From contig JAMPIT010000230.1 of assembly GCA_026261815.1 (NCBI GenBank), positions 7,687,001 through 7,751,000 of the forward strand: a DNA stretch of 64,000 nt, in the 5' to 3' direction. Under the pieces are notes generated by a model that saw nothing but the letters and a program-made list of their open reading frames with translations, did no database searches and was not told the origin of the DNA. This document shows, piece after piece, positions 14,001 to 25,717 of this stretch; position 1 is the stretch's first letter, and the number at the start of each line of letters is the position of its first letter. The stretch is from Monarcha castaneiventris obscurior. Taxonomy: Eukaryota; Chordata; Aves; Passeriformes; Monarchidae. The translations under genes were made by a program, and so were the position numbers.

Positions 14001-14664
14001 GGGTAAAGTTACAGTCTTACTAACTCACCATCTCAAACAAGAAGATGCCAACAGTGCACAGAAGATAACAGGATAACCCCCACCAACAAAATTAACATCT
14101 TTGTATCTAGCCTTTTATGCACTGTATTTTAAATACATGGGCCTAAAATAAATGAAATAATTTCACTACACTCAAAGGTCTCTCACAGAATTTCTGCAGC
14201 CCTCCTGCACACCAAGAAACTTCACATGCAGTTACTATCTGATGTGCACTCACACATCACTCCAGAGATGGACCAAGAAGCCTGAGGATCATATCCTCCT
14301 CAGCAATGCAATACACCAGATGCTTAATGGTATATAATTTAACAAAAATCTTACCATTTAAGAACACTAGGAGTGCCTACCAAGCAGGAATAAGCCACTA
14401 GGAGGAAATTTTTACGCCTGATAAGAGTGTCATGTGCCTTGAAGACAAGTGTGATTGTGTCATGAGCAGTTTTCAGTTTGCTTATGGCTTGTTCTCAGTT
14501 TTCAAGTCTGAAGCAGCACTTTCCTGACGGCAGGCTGAAGCACATTGCATTAAGAAACCCAACTTATTAATTAACAGGAGTTACTTCATGTTGCACATCC
14601 ATCAAAAAGCCACAAGCTTGTTTTCCTCACTGTAAGTGGACTAACAGCACACACCCTGCAGGTT

Positions 14665-14682
14665 AATAACCTGCAGGTTATT
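14665..14682. repeat. Perfect 18-bp palindrome
   Basis: The sequence aataacctgcaggttatt is its own reverse complement. It overlaps a direct repeat of cctgcaggtta (14655-14665 and 14670-14680). Its function is unknown. It could be a chance product of a small local duplication. Confidence 0.85.
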
Positions 14683-17037
14683 CATAAAGATGTATATTTA
14701 ATATCTATTATAACCATCGTGTTAGATAAGATATTTATCAGATGATGATTTCAAAAAGTACCACACTTAATTAAAATTCATCTCTTGACTCTCTGATTTG
14801 TGCATTCTCTAAGCAACCCCACAAACGGCAGAGTTAAATTGCTAGCAGCTCAGCCAAATCATGACAATTCTGAAAAGAAAAGTGGGATGCTAACTTAATA
14901 TAAATTAATTATGATCATAGTTCTCCACAACCCCATTCTCTCTTGATAAGCTGAATGTAGAATCACACATTCTGCATTCATTACCAAGGCCTACAAAGAG
15001 CAGAAAACATCTCACACTGATGGAAAAAGGTCTTATTTTCTCAGTAAAGAGATCAGGAATTTGTTACTCAAGTACATTAGGTAAGTACCTCAAAGTATAA
15101 TGATTTTCCACTGAAATGCTCCATCACCTGCCCTCCCTTATATCTGTGAGCATTTGAATTCCTCCCTACCTCCCAGCTCTGGTGCGACTTTTTACTTTTC
15201 CAGGATAGAAAACACCACCAGCAAGAACAGAATTTGAATAAATTTGAACACCTCCTTCTCCAGTTAAACAGAGAACTAACTACACAGTAGTTGCCTGCAT
15301 ATACACTTTACTACTGTGGCCACCAGAAGAGCAGCAGAGGAAAGACCCAAGCTGAACGCCTGGTGGCATTAATCCTTCTGTCCTACTCTAGGAAACCAGA
15401 GGAGCAGAACACTGCAAACCAAGTGCTTCAGTTCTGAGAGGAACAGCTGAGGTCCACATCACTCTGCTGCTGCTGTTACTCCTGTTACAAAGCATCACAG
15501 GTAGTTCCTACAACAATTTAAAAAAACAAAAACAAAAAGCTACAGTAACATACCTGCAGGACCTTCACAAGAGAAACCCCAGCAGACTGCAGACTACCTG
15601 TACTGAATTAAAGAGTGAAAGGACAGGCCAGTGCAAACCACTGCTCTTCTGCATTGAAATAATCACAAAACTAATTAAGCCTAAATACAGGGCAAACAAT
15701 GCTTTAAAGTACCTACAGAAGGACAAGCTGGGAGCTGGACCCCATACTCTGCACAGCACTTCATATCTGCCTCTGCTTCCAAACTACATTTGGAATACAT
15801 CTGTTAAATGCGCCTAATCAGAGAGCCAGACTAAATTTTCATATAATCTTCTAAAACCAGCCAGCCTAAATAATGACTAAGTATATAAACCCTCTTATAT
15901 TTATGCCTAACATGGGCTAAGAGAAACTACAGAATGTGATGGAAGCTCTCTCCTTCTGCAAGACTTTTTCTTTAATTAATGTATTTTAAAAACTGATTAG
16001 GTTCTCATCAGAGCAGAGGCATCACATATTATACTAACTCACTGCTCACACTAATTTCTTGTAACACTCCCACCCACCTGCATTTACCTGTTACGCCTGC
16101 CTAGGCTACAAGGCAACAGCCTGTGCTTGCAGTGACCAGTGCAGTAGGATTCTGATCTGCAAACAAAAGGCACAGCCGAGGCAATACAAAGACAAGTGTT
16201 GGTATTTTTACTAATATGCATAAATTTAACTGCTAAAATTGTGTACTTTCTATACAAATATTAATTCTAAATACATTGAGATGATCTTTGATAGGCTAAT
16301 TGCATTTTCTCTGAAAGTCAAAGCTTCTCAATAACATCAGAGATCTTTATGCCAACAAATTAGCTGGGAGACTGTTCCAGGCTTTTAATTTAATACCAAT
16401 ATTTAATATCAAATACTGCTCACTGATGCAGAAATTAATTTTGTCATTTCATGCAAATGTTAAATGATGGGGAAAAAAACGATGGAAAGCATCACAAAAA
16501 TATGCTTCTAAATTTTAGCACCATCAAATACAAAACCTCACCTTAATCAACTATTATCATCCATGTTGCTCCTTTGCACTAATGTGACATGAGTCAAAAA
16601 CTGCACAACACTTCTGTACACACAGAGAGCAGAAGAGTAATTGATTAGAAACAGTAAATTGAATTGGCAAGAAAATTCAAGCTTGCCCTGGAGTAGATAA
16701 GGCAGCAGCAAATACCTGTTAGCCCTAATGACTGGATTTCACAAAATACTGCTCATTCCCGTACTATTTTTAAGTAGCCATTTACAGAGAACACTACATG
16801 GTAGCTTAAACTCTTGAGCTCTTAAAATAGGCTTATATTGCTCTTTCCCATAGCCAACCAAGACACTACATGAAGAAAAAGCCACGTGGAAGACTTCTCC
16901 TATATGGTTTTCTATGAACTATAGTTCTTTATTTTGACACACATCTTATATCCAGCAGGTAAGTTTACTTTGGCCCTCTGGATACCAAGTCTGTCTCATC
17001 CTACAATACCTTCTCTGAATTCATGCACATATGAGGA

Positions 17038-17071
17038 ATTATTATGCAAAGATAACATCTTGCATAATAAT
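17038..17071. repeat. 12-bp inverted repeat with 10-nt loop
   Basis: The arm attattatgcaa (17038-17049) pairs perfectly with ttgcataataat (17060-17071) across the loop agataacatc. Each arm contains an octamer-like ATGCAAA or TTGCAT core of the type bound by POU factors. No T-run or other terminator context is present. Confidence 0.85.
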
Positions 17072-20000
17072 GTATTTTGTTTCCCTTCTTTCCCCACATA
17101 ACTGGCCTGCTCTCACTTAACGAATGAGGTGTTTTTTGGGTTTTTTTTGGCATTTGCTTTTCTTTAAAGTAGCTATTGAAAGGAATATGAGAATAATTTT
17201 TCTATTCCTTTGCTGAAGGAAGCAACAATTAAACATGCTAAGAGCTCACACAGAGCAGTGAAGGTTACAGAGACTGATGCACTTTCAGTATGAGACAGTT
17301 TCAGTCCAAGACAAACTGATTCCTGACTTGGAGTGAAAACCAGAAAGATACTGAACTTTGCTGGGTAACATACTCACCAGCATCTCAGCATGTCAGGCTC
17401 GCTATAAGGGGACTTGTAGTTTCATAAATTCTGTTTGTTTAACAAAAGAACTGCCAGTTCTACAGTATTTTACTAGCTGCTTCAAGTTTTTAAAGCTAAG
17501 ATGCAGTAACTGATGGTCTATTTGGCTTTTCCCAGCTCTTCAAAGAAACACTAAATTTTCAAATGCTGTAACACATGACAAGGTTCCAGGAGGTTTAGCA
17601 CTTGCTTAGAGGGAACAAGTTAAATGTTGTGCATGAAGAGTGTCAGTTTGGCAATGCTGGGAACAACGAACTTCCTTGTTTCAATTACTGAATGTTCCTC
17701 CTCACGATTTACCAATACCAGCTCTAAGTTTTCCGCATTCTTCACTACACTGCTAACCAGAGAGTGGCTGAGGCACTCAGAGCCTGCCTGTGACTCTAGG
17801 TAGGACACTTGGCAAAGGCAAAGGAAACAACTAACCCAGCTCTGCTGGGCAGGATTTTATGAACATCTTCCTCAGAAAAATTCTGAAGTTGGCAGAAGGA
17901 GATGCAGTATTTTATGATGAAAGACAAGATTAAAAACACCACTTGAAGCTATAGGGTTAATATTTAGTGCAGTTCCAAGGGTGAGGTTAGAAGTCTGACC
18001 TTCTTTAACAGATCTTAATAGTCTTATCTTAGAATACTGCTGTTACTTGGATTCCATGTTTCAAGTCTGCAATCAGCGCTGCACTTAAGCAAGAGGAGGT
18101 CAAAAGCTGCATTTGGAATTTCCAGGACCCTTAATATTTTTAGTACTTTGAATTATTATTTAAGACACACATATAGCTTCAAAGCCAATTTGCCAAGTTC
18201 TTCATCACGACATTCTGGGGCCATACAATAAACTCTTAATTCAGGGAAGCAGCAATCTAACACCAAAGGTCTCATATTCAAGTGCACACAGAACGAGAAT
18301 TCTGGAAAAGATTTGATGCAGACCAATGGGACAACCATTACAGTACTCCTGAATATATCTTCCCTCACAACAGGCCTGAGAAAAGTGAGAGAGAAAAGTA
18401 TCTGTAACTACGTAAAGTCCAGGCAAGAGGCATATATAACCAAATAAGATGTTGATAATGCCAGTGATAAGCAAAACGGTACAGTGACAAGTTTTCTCCT
18501 AACACGAATGTATACAGCAGTCCTTGACTATGCAAAGACTATTTCAATAAACAGTCATTCTGCAAAACAAACAGCCTGGGATGAACTCTCCTCAAACTCC
18601 AGGGTTTAGGTTTTCTTTTTCAGATGACTTGAAAAGCATTCATTGACCTAAATGTTAGTTTAAGTTTTGAAACATGTTCGGGACCAAATCTAAAGTGCAA
18701 TTTAACTACTTACAGAAGAACCATCACTTAACTTTAAGGTTTCGTAAAAGAAAAGGAAGCTAATGGTTTTTTGCCAATGACTATTTCATTAACCTCTTCA
18801 CCAAAAATAGAATTTAACCCCAATAATCCAGCCATTTTAGTATTACTTCCTCTTTTAATAAAGGCCCCCATCCTCCATTACAAGCTTTGCCGAAACCAGA
18901 AGCAACTCTTGCTTAGTTTTAAAACACTGTGTGGAAGACAATCACCTCCTGGGTGCACATTTGTTCACAGTTAGAGCACCCCACCTTCCTAGAGTATCAC
19001 TGTAATCAAAACTACTGGTAATTCAGGTTTTGACTCACAGTTATAGGATGGACTGCCAATATTTTAGCTTGGATTTAATGACAATAATTCTTCCTTGCAA
19101 GTCAAAATAACTGGGCACAGGCCCTTCTAAAAATTCCACTGATTCCTTGAATCCAGGCAGTTAGAATACACGATGTTAACCAAGAAAATTATAATCATAA
19201 AAAAATAGACTGTAAGCTAAGCTGCAACATATGTTCATTAAAAAGAGTCCCTTCCCTTCTTTATAGCATAATTTTTTTTTTGACATTTATTATGAAGAAT
19301 TGAACAAGAAGCTTTAAACGTGAGCAGGGACACAAACCCAAGATCCTGGAGACGTGCCAATGTAGACAAAGTTATTTCACCCAAATTGTTTGCCTTGCTG
19401 CTTTAAACAGCAACATGTTGACCATTTTCTGTCCCTATCTGTCGGGCAGCAACAACACTGAATGGCAATGAAACGCTGAGATAAGACTGCAAATTCTGCA
19501 CATACAGGTAGCTCAGCTGTTACTTAAAGTAACCATGCCTCCGTACATCCTTCACTTTTGCTCTAATTTTTAATTCCTAGAACAAGAATCAGAAACCAGA
19601 AGGATACATCCAAACATTTGAGCATAAACCCTCAGCGCTAGAGTATGGAAAAGCAAGCTACTTTGGACATTGGCCTGTTGATTCATCAGTTCCTTGTTTG
19701 AACAACAGTCAGAGTCAGACTCTGTTGTGGGGCAACCTGTGACAGCATCACAACCTGTGAAAATACGCATATGGATACCAACAGTGACCGAAAACAAAAC
19801 CATAAAGCCGCCAAGAGACATCACCGTAAAGCTTTCAAACCTTTCATTAAGTTTCTGCCAAATGAGATTTATCAAATTAATTTTTTCCTCAACATAGTTA
19901 CTATTCAACCAATATTTTGTTTCTCAGGTTTCCCTGTCAGATCACTGGCATGCTGTAATTATAAAATACTTAGCTTGAAAACAGATTGCAGAACATTAGA

Positions 20001-22469
20001 TCTGCTGAGAAATACTGATAACACTTTTAACAGAATAACAGAAATCCACAATGTTTTAAGACAGTTTGTAATTCCACTAATAAGACAGACGGAAATCTGC
20101 CTTATGAGTAACACCAAGAAGGTATTCACCATTGTTGCTTATTTCCAGAAGCCAGTAGGGAAGGGCTAATATGAGGCTGAGGGAGAATCAACCCATCCAA
20201 AGGGAAAATACTGTTTAGGTATTTATGCAAAAAACCACGAGGAACCTAAAAGCAAAATAAGGTGATACACTACTTCAACTTCTAAAAAGCCCAGCACAAG
20301 CTCTAGGTAAAATAACGGTATGTTCTACAACTACACTGAAAACTCAGTATATTCCTGAACATGTCCCATGCAAAATTCTGATAGCATCTGCAGGTGTAAT
20401 TTCCGAAGTCCGTATTGCCAGTGTTAGCTGTTTTCAATAATGAAAGTGATATTGGCATTTTAGAAAGGAGTCCCTAACAGATAAAGCAATTGTGCCTAAT
20501 TCATCACAAGCTACCACAGCAGACAGATGTCTATACATTTCTATCTATATGCACAACAGTTCAGAACCCAAAGATGTGTATAGCTGCCACTACACGTACA
20601 CTGAACTCGATACATCTGTGAACTCTACATGGCCACAGAAGCAATCCAGAATAAACCTTTACTGTAGGATATGCTCTCTGGGACACCAGCTCCTTAACAT
20701 GCCAACAGCCTTATGCGAATAACAAGAGAGCTGCTGGAAGTGCAGAGGTGGCAATCCATTCAGCTTATGAACAACTGATTCCTTTTGTATTACATCATTC
20801 AACTACCCATTAAGGAGCTGGACTGACAGGATCCAGAATATGCATAGCCCAGCCCTCCATGGTAAACGAGAGCGTTCGCAAAGATTAAGACTCAAAGAAA
20901 TTGGTGATTCATCAGGGCGTCAAAACAGCGCTTCCCCAATTCCCGGCAATGTTCTAGGCCAAGCAGCTAGCCACATATTAGTAACCTCTGTCAGACTTCC
21001 AATTTTGGAGTTAATTGCTGTTCCTGAAACACATACCCAGACACAAAATACCTGCAGCAGCACACATCACAGAATGAACACTGTCATGGCTATCCTAATC
21101 ACACTATTATGCTGTATTACAGTCACACCTAATTTAGGCACTCCAAAGTACCTTTGTTGTACCTGTATTGCTCCGTAGCACCTGCTTCTGAATGGGGGGG
21201 CACCCCCCTTTAGAAAGGGCATGGAACAGTTACACACACAGATGTGAAAAACCAATGATTTCATAAATTCTTGGCTCCACCACATCACCAAAACTTAAGT
21301 ACCACCAGCTGGGAACCAATTAACAGAATTTGTTTCTATCTTGCAATACTTCATGGAACTTGAGTAGATGAATGGGTGGAACAGTAATCAACTGCGAGTC
21401 TCCTGTTTCTAACAAGTTCCTCAAACTTGTTGGCTGTAGACATTTTTATCATTAGACCGTCAAAGTCAGCACATGCTTAAAGAGAAGGAAACAGATCGTT
21501 GGAATAGCAATGGGTGTTCTTCAATTATCCAGTATTTACCGTACCAAAGCATTTTTTGACCAGGTGAAATATCACTCAGTTTAATATTCAAAGAAGGTGC
21601 CTCAGAGTGCTCTTTTTGTGTTTGATTGTTATGACACACTAGCTAGCCTTAAGTTTAGCACAGAGGAGTTAATGCACAGGAAAACAGCTTTCCCAAAGCA
21701 TAAGTTTGAAAATGTAAATACGGTTAGAACTGGTACCTTTGACAAAGCACATTACCAGTTCACGGGAAAAGGAGGCGCACTGGTGCATCTTTGTCTTTTT
21801 TAAGAGATCACAAACTTTGAAATAGTGATAAAGTTTTACATCACTTTCCACTCTGTAATTCAATTACTGGCTTCTGTGGTGAAGAAGTACCGTCTAGATC
21901 CACCCATCTAGACCTTGTAAATGCACTAAAATGAGAGTATTAAGTTCAGGACGTGCATGCCTTGCTTTCAGAACATTGCTCAAACATCTTTCCAGGGCCT
22001 TTACTACAAGAGTAGCTTTTACTCTCATCTTCTACACAGCTCTCCACACATCATTACCTCTTTCAAAACTGCAGGGAGAGGGTTAATTTTCTTCCTTACA
22101 ACGTCCTGTTTTGTAACATCCTGTCTTTCCAACTCATACCTGTGTGCTCATTCTGAATGCAAATGCACGAGACTTCTAAAACTCCTGTTGGCTGAGTACC
22201 ACTGATTACATTCAGGAAAAAAAACGCAGCCTGAGAATATTTTCTACAGTTATGTCTAAGACTTAGACAAACCTGTTGTCTAAAAATGTCATTTTGCTAG
22301 CAAATGCTTAGAGGAACAGAGCACTTTGTAAGCCACACTTTTCACATCGTGGTACATCATGTAAGTTTCTCACATGTGTGCATACATGCACGCAAATCAC
22401 GCTCCCAAAGCTTCATATTCTCCAGACTCCAGGACACATTTCTTTGCTTTCTTCATCTCTTTCTGCCAG

Positions 22470-22609
22470 CGATAACCCTCCTGACACTGCATTTGTAAGC
22501 TACCTCCACAGCCACCTTCGCACCTTCAAGGCAGGAGTGCTCTTCTCCAAGATCGATAAGGCTGCGGCCTTTGCAAAACCTGCTCCTTCCAACACAGGCA
22601 CAAGAAAAG
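22470..22609 (+). other. Exon-like segment antisense to LARP4B intron 1
   Basis: A long pyrimidine tract ending cttcatctctttctgccag places an acceptor at 22469, and aaaag|gtaagt places a consensus donor at 22610. The 140 bp between them are open in one frame (including DNPPDTAFVSYLHSHLRTF and KAGVLFSKIDKAAAFAKPAP) and carry several CpG dinucleotides, unusual for the surrounding AT-rich intron. The peptide matches no family I recognise. It may be an exon of an antisense transcript or a conserved element mimicking one. Chance cannot be excluded. Confidence 0.25.
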
Positions 22610-24926
22610 GTAAGTCAAGTGCTTTACATCTTATTTGTGTGTCTTACCTGTTAATTTACGAGAATGTGAATGCCTGATGAATATATATAGACACCACGGA
22701 ATTAAACATTAATAGCGCTGACAGTCCTAAAAACCACCTAGTTTTAAAAAAATCAAACTGATGGAACACAACTACACCTAATTACTTTGTTTTTTATAAC
22801 CCCTTTTTTGCTACCTTTAAGCTGTCACTTTAGATTTGTCACGCCCCATGGTCAGAAACATGCCTTTTCCGTGTCTAGCATATGCATTTTGTGAGGTAAT
22901 GTAATAAATATTTAACAAAGAGTTTATATTACCATGCCAATTAAGCTCTCAACTGATTTAAAGCCAAAGCCACTGCAAGATATGAGACTTAATAAGGGAC
23001 GCAGCAACAGATCAGCACAGACCATGTACATTAGACAAACCTGACTGCATTGACTTTGCATTTCAGTAAATAAACCAAGTACTTAACTTCACTCTAATAG
23101 AAATAAAACATCATCACCAGAAACGGCCTACATGGTTTCTGCATGTCTCAAAGAAACAAAAACCTGCAAACAAAACCCCCAAACCTCCACAACTGCCTCC
23201 AGTTCCAGATCTTCTCTTTTGCTCTGTAATGAAGCAGATTTAAGATACAGCCCCATATCTACACAATATATATAACAAACACGTATCAGTCACCCATAGC
23301 CTTTCCACATGTACATGGGCACTAAAGCCAGCCACAAAAAGCAACTAAGGCAGCACACACTTGCACTGACACCTTTATTCCCCTATAGTGCTTGTGTGTA
23401 AATGGGTAAAAAAAACCCAGAAAAAACCACAAGGTAAACAATTTAATCTAACCCAGAACACTGTGTGTGCTTAAGGACCCGATTACATACAATTGTTTAT
23501 TAAGGAATATCCAAGAGAAAAAATGTTTTCAATTAATTCATTTAAGCAAAACTTTTACCTTCTTTCAAATAAAGATTATTTTTTCCCCAAAATGTAAGAC
23601 AAACTAAATGTATGAGCAATTGTGGCTTCCATATAAAGAGCATACACACATAAATGACAACAAATCTACAAGAGTAAAATTTTCTGAAGACATTATATAT
23701 AAAATACATACAGGTTTTTCTATACACATTCTCAGGCCTCAGCCTAGTTTTCACCTCCCTTTCACTTCCCACAAAAAAAAAATTAAAAATATAAAAATAT
23801 CAATGTTGTTCTAATAACTAGAGCAATTAAGCTGATTAGCTTCATATCTTGAGAACTGACTTGAAGAAATGCTTACAAGTCAGCAGAGAGAAGTGAAAGT
23901 TCAACTGATAAAAAGTTACCAGACCAGAATCAAAACCCAAGAGTTGTGAAATCCCATCAAGTTGAAAAAAAAATACAACATGCTTTGACCTTTGAGAATT
24001 TATCTAATCTGTAAAAAACAGATAAGTTTGACATGAAACTTAAACCACAAGACAAACCTTACAATAGCAATCCTTGAGGCAGTACTTAAGAAAGATTCCT
24101 TCTCCGATTTTACTAAGGATTCTGAGGCAAACAAAACTAGGCCAGAGACAAGACACAGAATCGGAAGCCAGAATTCCCATGGTTTTACCCCAACCGTGAC
24201 TCAAGTTTAAACAGTGGTTTTGAAACCAGCTCTCTCTCTCTCTGTGGCCACAGGCAAGTCTTAACCACTTTGCCTCAATTTGCTTACCTGCAGAATAAAA
24301 ATAATTATACTTATCTGCCACACAGGAATCTCGTACAACAAACACTGTTTGGCAAGCCCACATCTGTTTAAACTGTGGACAAAGCTACGTAGTAATTTTA
24401 AGCACCTGGACAAACTGAAACTGAGAGTGAAAACAACTTGGCTGAAGCAGCTACCAAAGGCCCAACAACTGAATCCTGGGGGCAACCCATGGCCCGTGCG
24501 CCGTCTGCTCCCGCGGGTGCTGCTGCGCAGCCTGGGCGCACCCCCGGCCCGCCGGCGATTCACCTGCTCAGGACACGGCTGCCGGGGAAAGCCAGCGACG
24601 TGCCCGGGGCGATGGGCCAGGGGCGAGCACCGCCCGCTGCTCCCGAGGCTCCCGGCCGCCCATCCGCCCCGGCCGGGGAGCGGGGCAGGCTCCGGACGGG
24701 TCCCCCCGGCGCTCGCCCCTTCCCGCTGGCCCCTGGGCACACGCGGCTCCCCCGCAGGGCCCCGCCGGCGCGAGGGCAAAGCTCACCCGCTGTGCCCGGG
24801 GCGGCGAGGCCGCAGTGCGGGAGCGGCCCCGGCGGCTCGCCCGCCCTACCCCCGCCGCCGCCGCGGCCCCGAGCCGGGATCCTCCTCCTCCCTCCCGTCT
24901 CTCCCCCGGGAACCGCCTCGGGTGGG

Positions 24927-24937
24927 AAGATGGCGGC
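24927..24937 (+). promoter_or_regulatory. YY1-type motif containing an ATG
   Basis: AAGATGGCGGC is the extended YY1 consensus, commonly found just downstream of start sites in the sense orientation, often over an initiator ATG. Here it is on the plus strand, opposite to LARP4B and inside the first part of LARP4B intron 1. The ATG at 24930 has a strong context (aagATGg) and opens a frame to 25688. Confidence 0.6.
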
Positions 24938-25093
24938 TCCGGCCGCCTCCCCGGTGCGAGGGGGCGGCGGAGCGGGGGGTGCCGCTCCCCCTTCGGCCCC
25001 GCCATTCCCCCGCACCGGGAGATGCGGGTGCGGAACGGCCCCGGCGGGCGCCGCCGCCCGGAGGGCGCGGGCCGGGCGGCCCCTCGCACTCAC

Positions 25094-25400
25094 CTGTCAC
25101 CAACAGCCGCCGCCGCCCTCGGGCCGGGGCTCGGCACGGGGGACGCGGGCGGGCGCGGGGGAGGGGGGGGCTCCGCCGGCGCGGGGCCTTTCACTCCTGT
25201 CGAGTTCCCGCGGGCGCCGGGGCCTCTCGCCGCGCCGCCGCCGCCGCCGGGGCCTCGCCGCCGGATGCCGTGAGGAGGAGAGCGGAGCGCGGGGCGGGGC
25301 CGAGGGGGCGCGGGCGGCGGCAGCGCCGGGGGCGGGCGGGGCGGGGGGGGCGCGGGGGGGCGGCGGCGGCTCCGGGCCCGAAACGTCTCCGAGCCGAGAC
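25094..25400 (-). other. LARP4B: LARP4B exon 1, non-coding (5' boundary approximate)
   Basis: On the minus strand a consensus donor GACAG|GTGAGT ends an exon at 25094 within the CpG island. Its length depends on the start site, placed near 25400 because ETS and CCAAT elements lie just upstream. Joined to exon 2 it gives TGA-CAG|CTT..., a stop in frame with the LARP4B start, so the exon is untranslated in that frame. Alternative usable donors on the same strand lie at 24786 (GCGG|GTGAGC), 24563 (GCAG|GTGAAT) and 24287 (GCAG|GTAAGC). Choosing 25093 is therefore an inference from consensus strength and promoter geometry. Confidence 0.6.
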
Positions 25401-25401
25401 T

Positions 25402-25419
25402 CAACCACCCGCTCGCATG
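25402..25419 (-). other. Possible five-codon upstream ORF (MRAGG)
   Basis: On the minus strand ATG-CGA-GCG-GGT-GGT-TGA lies at the upstream edge of the proposed exon 1. It would be in the LARP4B leader only if transcription starts upstream of 25419. Confidence 0.25.
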
Positions 25420-25422
25420 AGA

Positions 25423-25600
25423 GACCCGCTTCCGGCTCCCGGCGGAAGTCCCGCCCCCGCCGGCGGAAGGGATTGGCCGGCGCGGCTCGGCCGGGCGCCG
25501 CCGCGCGCCGATTGGCGGAGCGGGCCAGGCGGGAGGGGGCCCCGGCGCGCGCGCGGCGTGTGACGCGCGGAGCGGCGCGTGAGGCGCCTGACGTCACCCG
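25423..25600 (-). promoter_or_regulatory. LARP4B: LARP4B core promoter: CRE, two CCAAT boxes, two ETS sites
   Basis: Read in the minus direction the order is: a perfect palindromic CRE TGACGTCA (25589-25596) flanked by further TGACG half sites; CCAAT boxes (ATTGG on the plus strand at 25511-25515 and 25472-25476) within CCGCCAATCGGC and GGCCAATCCC; then ETS-type sites (GCGGAAGT on the plus strand, 25442-25449, and CTTCCGG, 25429-25435). GC boxes lie between. There is no TATA box. This spacing puts the start site near 25400 and suggests NF-Y, GABP/ETS, SP1 and CREB/ATF input. Confidence 0.65.
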
Positions 25601-25702
25601 TCACGGAGCGGCGCGCGGGGGCGGGGCCGGCTCCACCCGCCCTATCGCGCTCCCCCGGCGGCGTTTTGTCCCTTCGCAGGCGCCGTAGCCCCGCCGGGAA
25701 GT

Positions 25703-25711
25703 GGCGGGAAA
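25703..25711 (+). promoter_or_regulatory. E2F-like site
   Basis: GGCGGGAAA matches the E2F consensus on the right shoulder of the CpG island. Motif match only. Confidence 0.35.
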
Positions 25712-25717
25712 GGGGAC

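Larger units (their letters stand above)
6853..25093 (-). other. LARP4B: LARP4B intron 1 (about 18.2 kb)
   Basis: The intron runs from the donor inside the CpG island (GACAG|GTGAGT, G at 25093) to the acceptor at 6853. It is AT-rich, and by eye A exceeds T and C exceeds G on the plus strand, as expected for a unit transcribed from the minus strand. It contains an antisense-oriented CR1 3' fragment (10195-10390), a G-run (10997), an 18-bp palindrome (14665), a 12-bp inverted repeat (17038) and exon-like signals at 16854 and 22470. I recognised no further LARP4B exon, tRNA, snoRNA or microRNA here. A short non-coding exon could be missed. Confidence 0.75.

Noticed and set aside
18156..18474. 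Two hydrophobic minus-strand frames that look like membrane segments (MLITGIINILFGYICLLPG...)
   Set aside because: Short, overlapping in different frames, and T/A-rich codons give hydrophobic peptides by chance. No splice signals or family match tie them together.
19570..19908. 112-codon minus-strand frame with a hydrophobic stretch and cysteines
   Set aside because: It overlaps an opposite-strand frame of similar length (19771-20169), has no recognisable domain, and lies in LARP4B intron 1.
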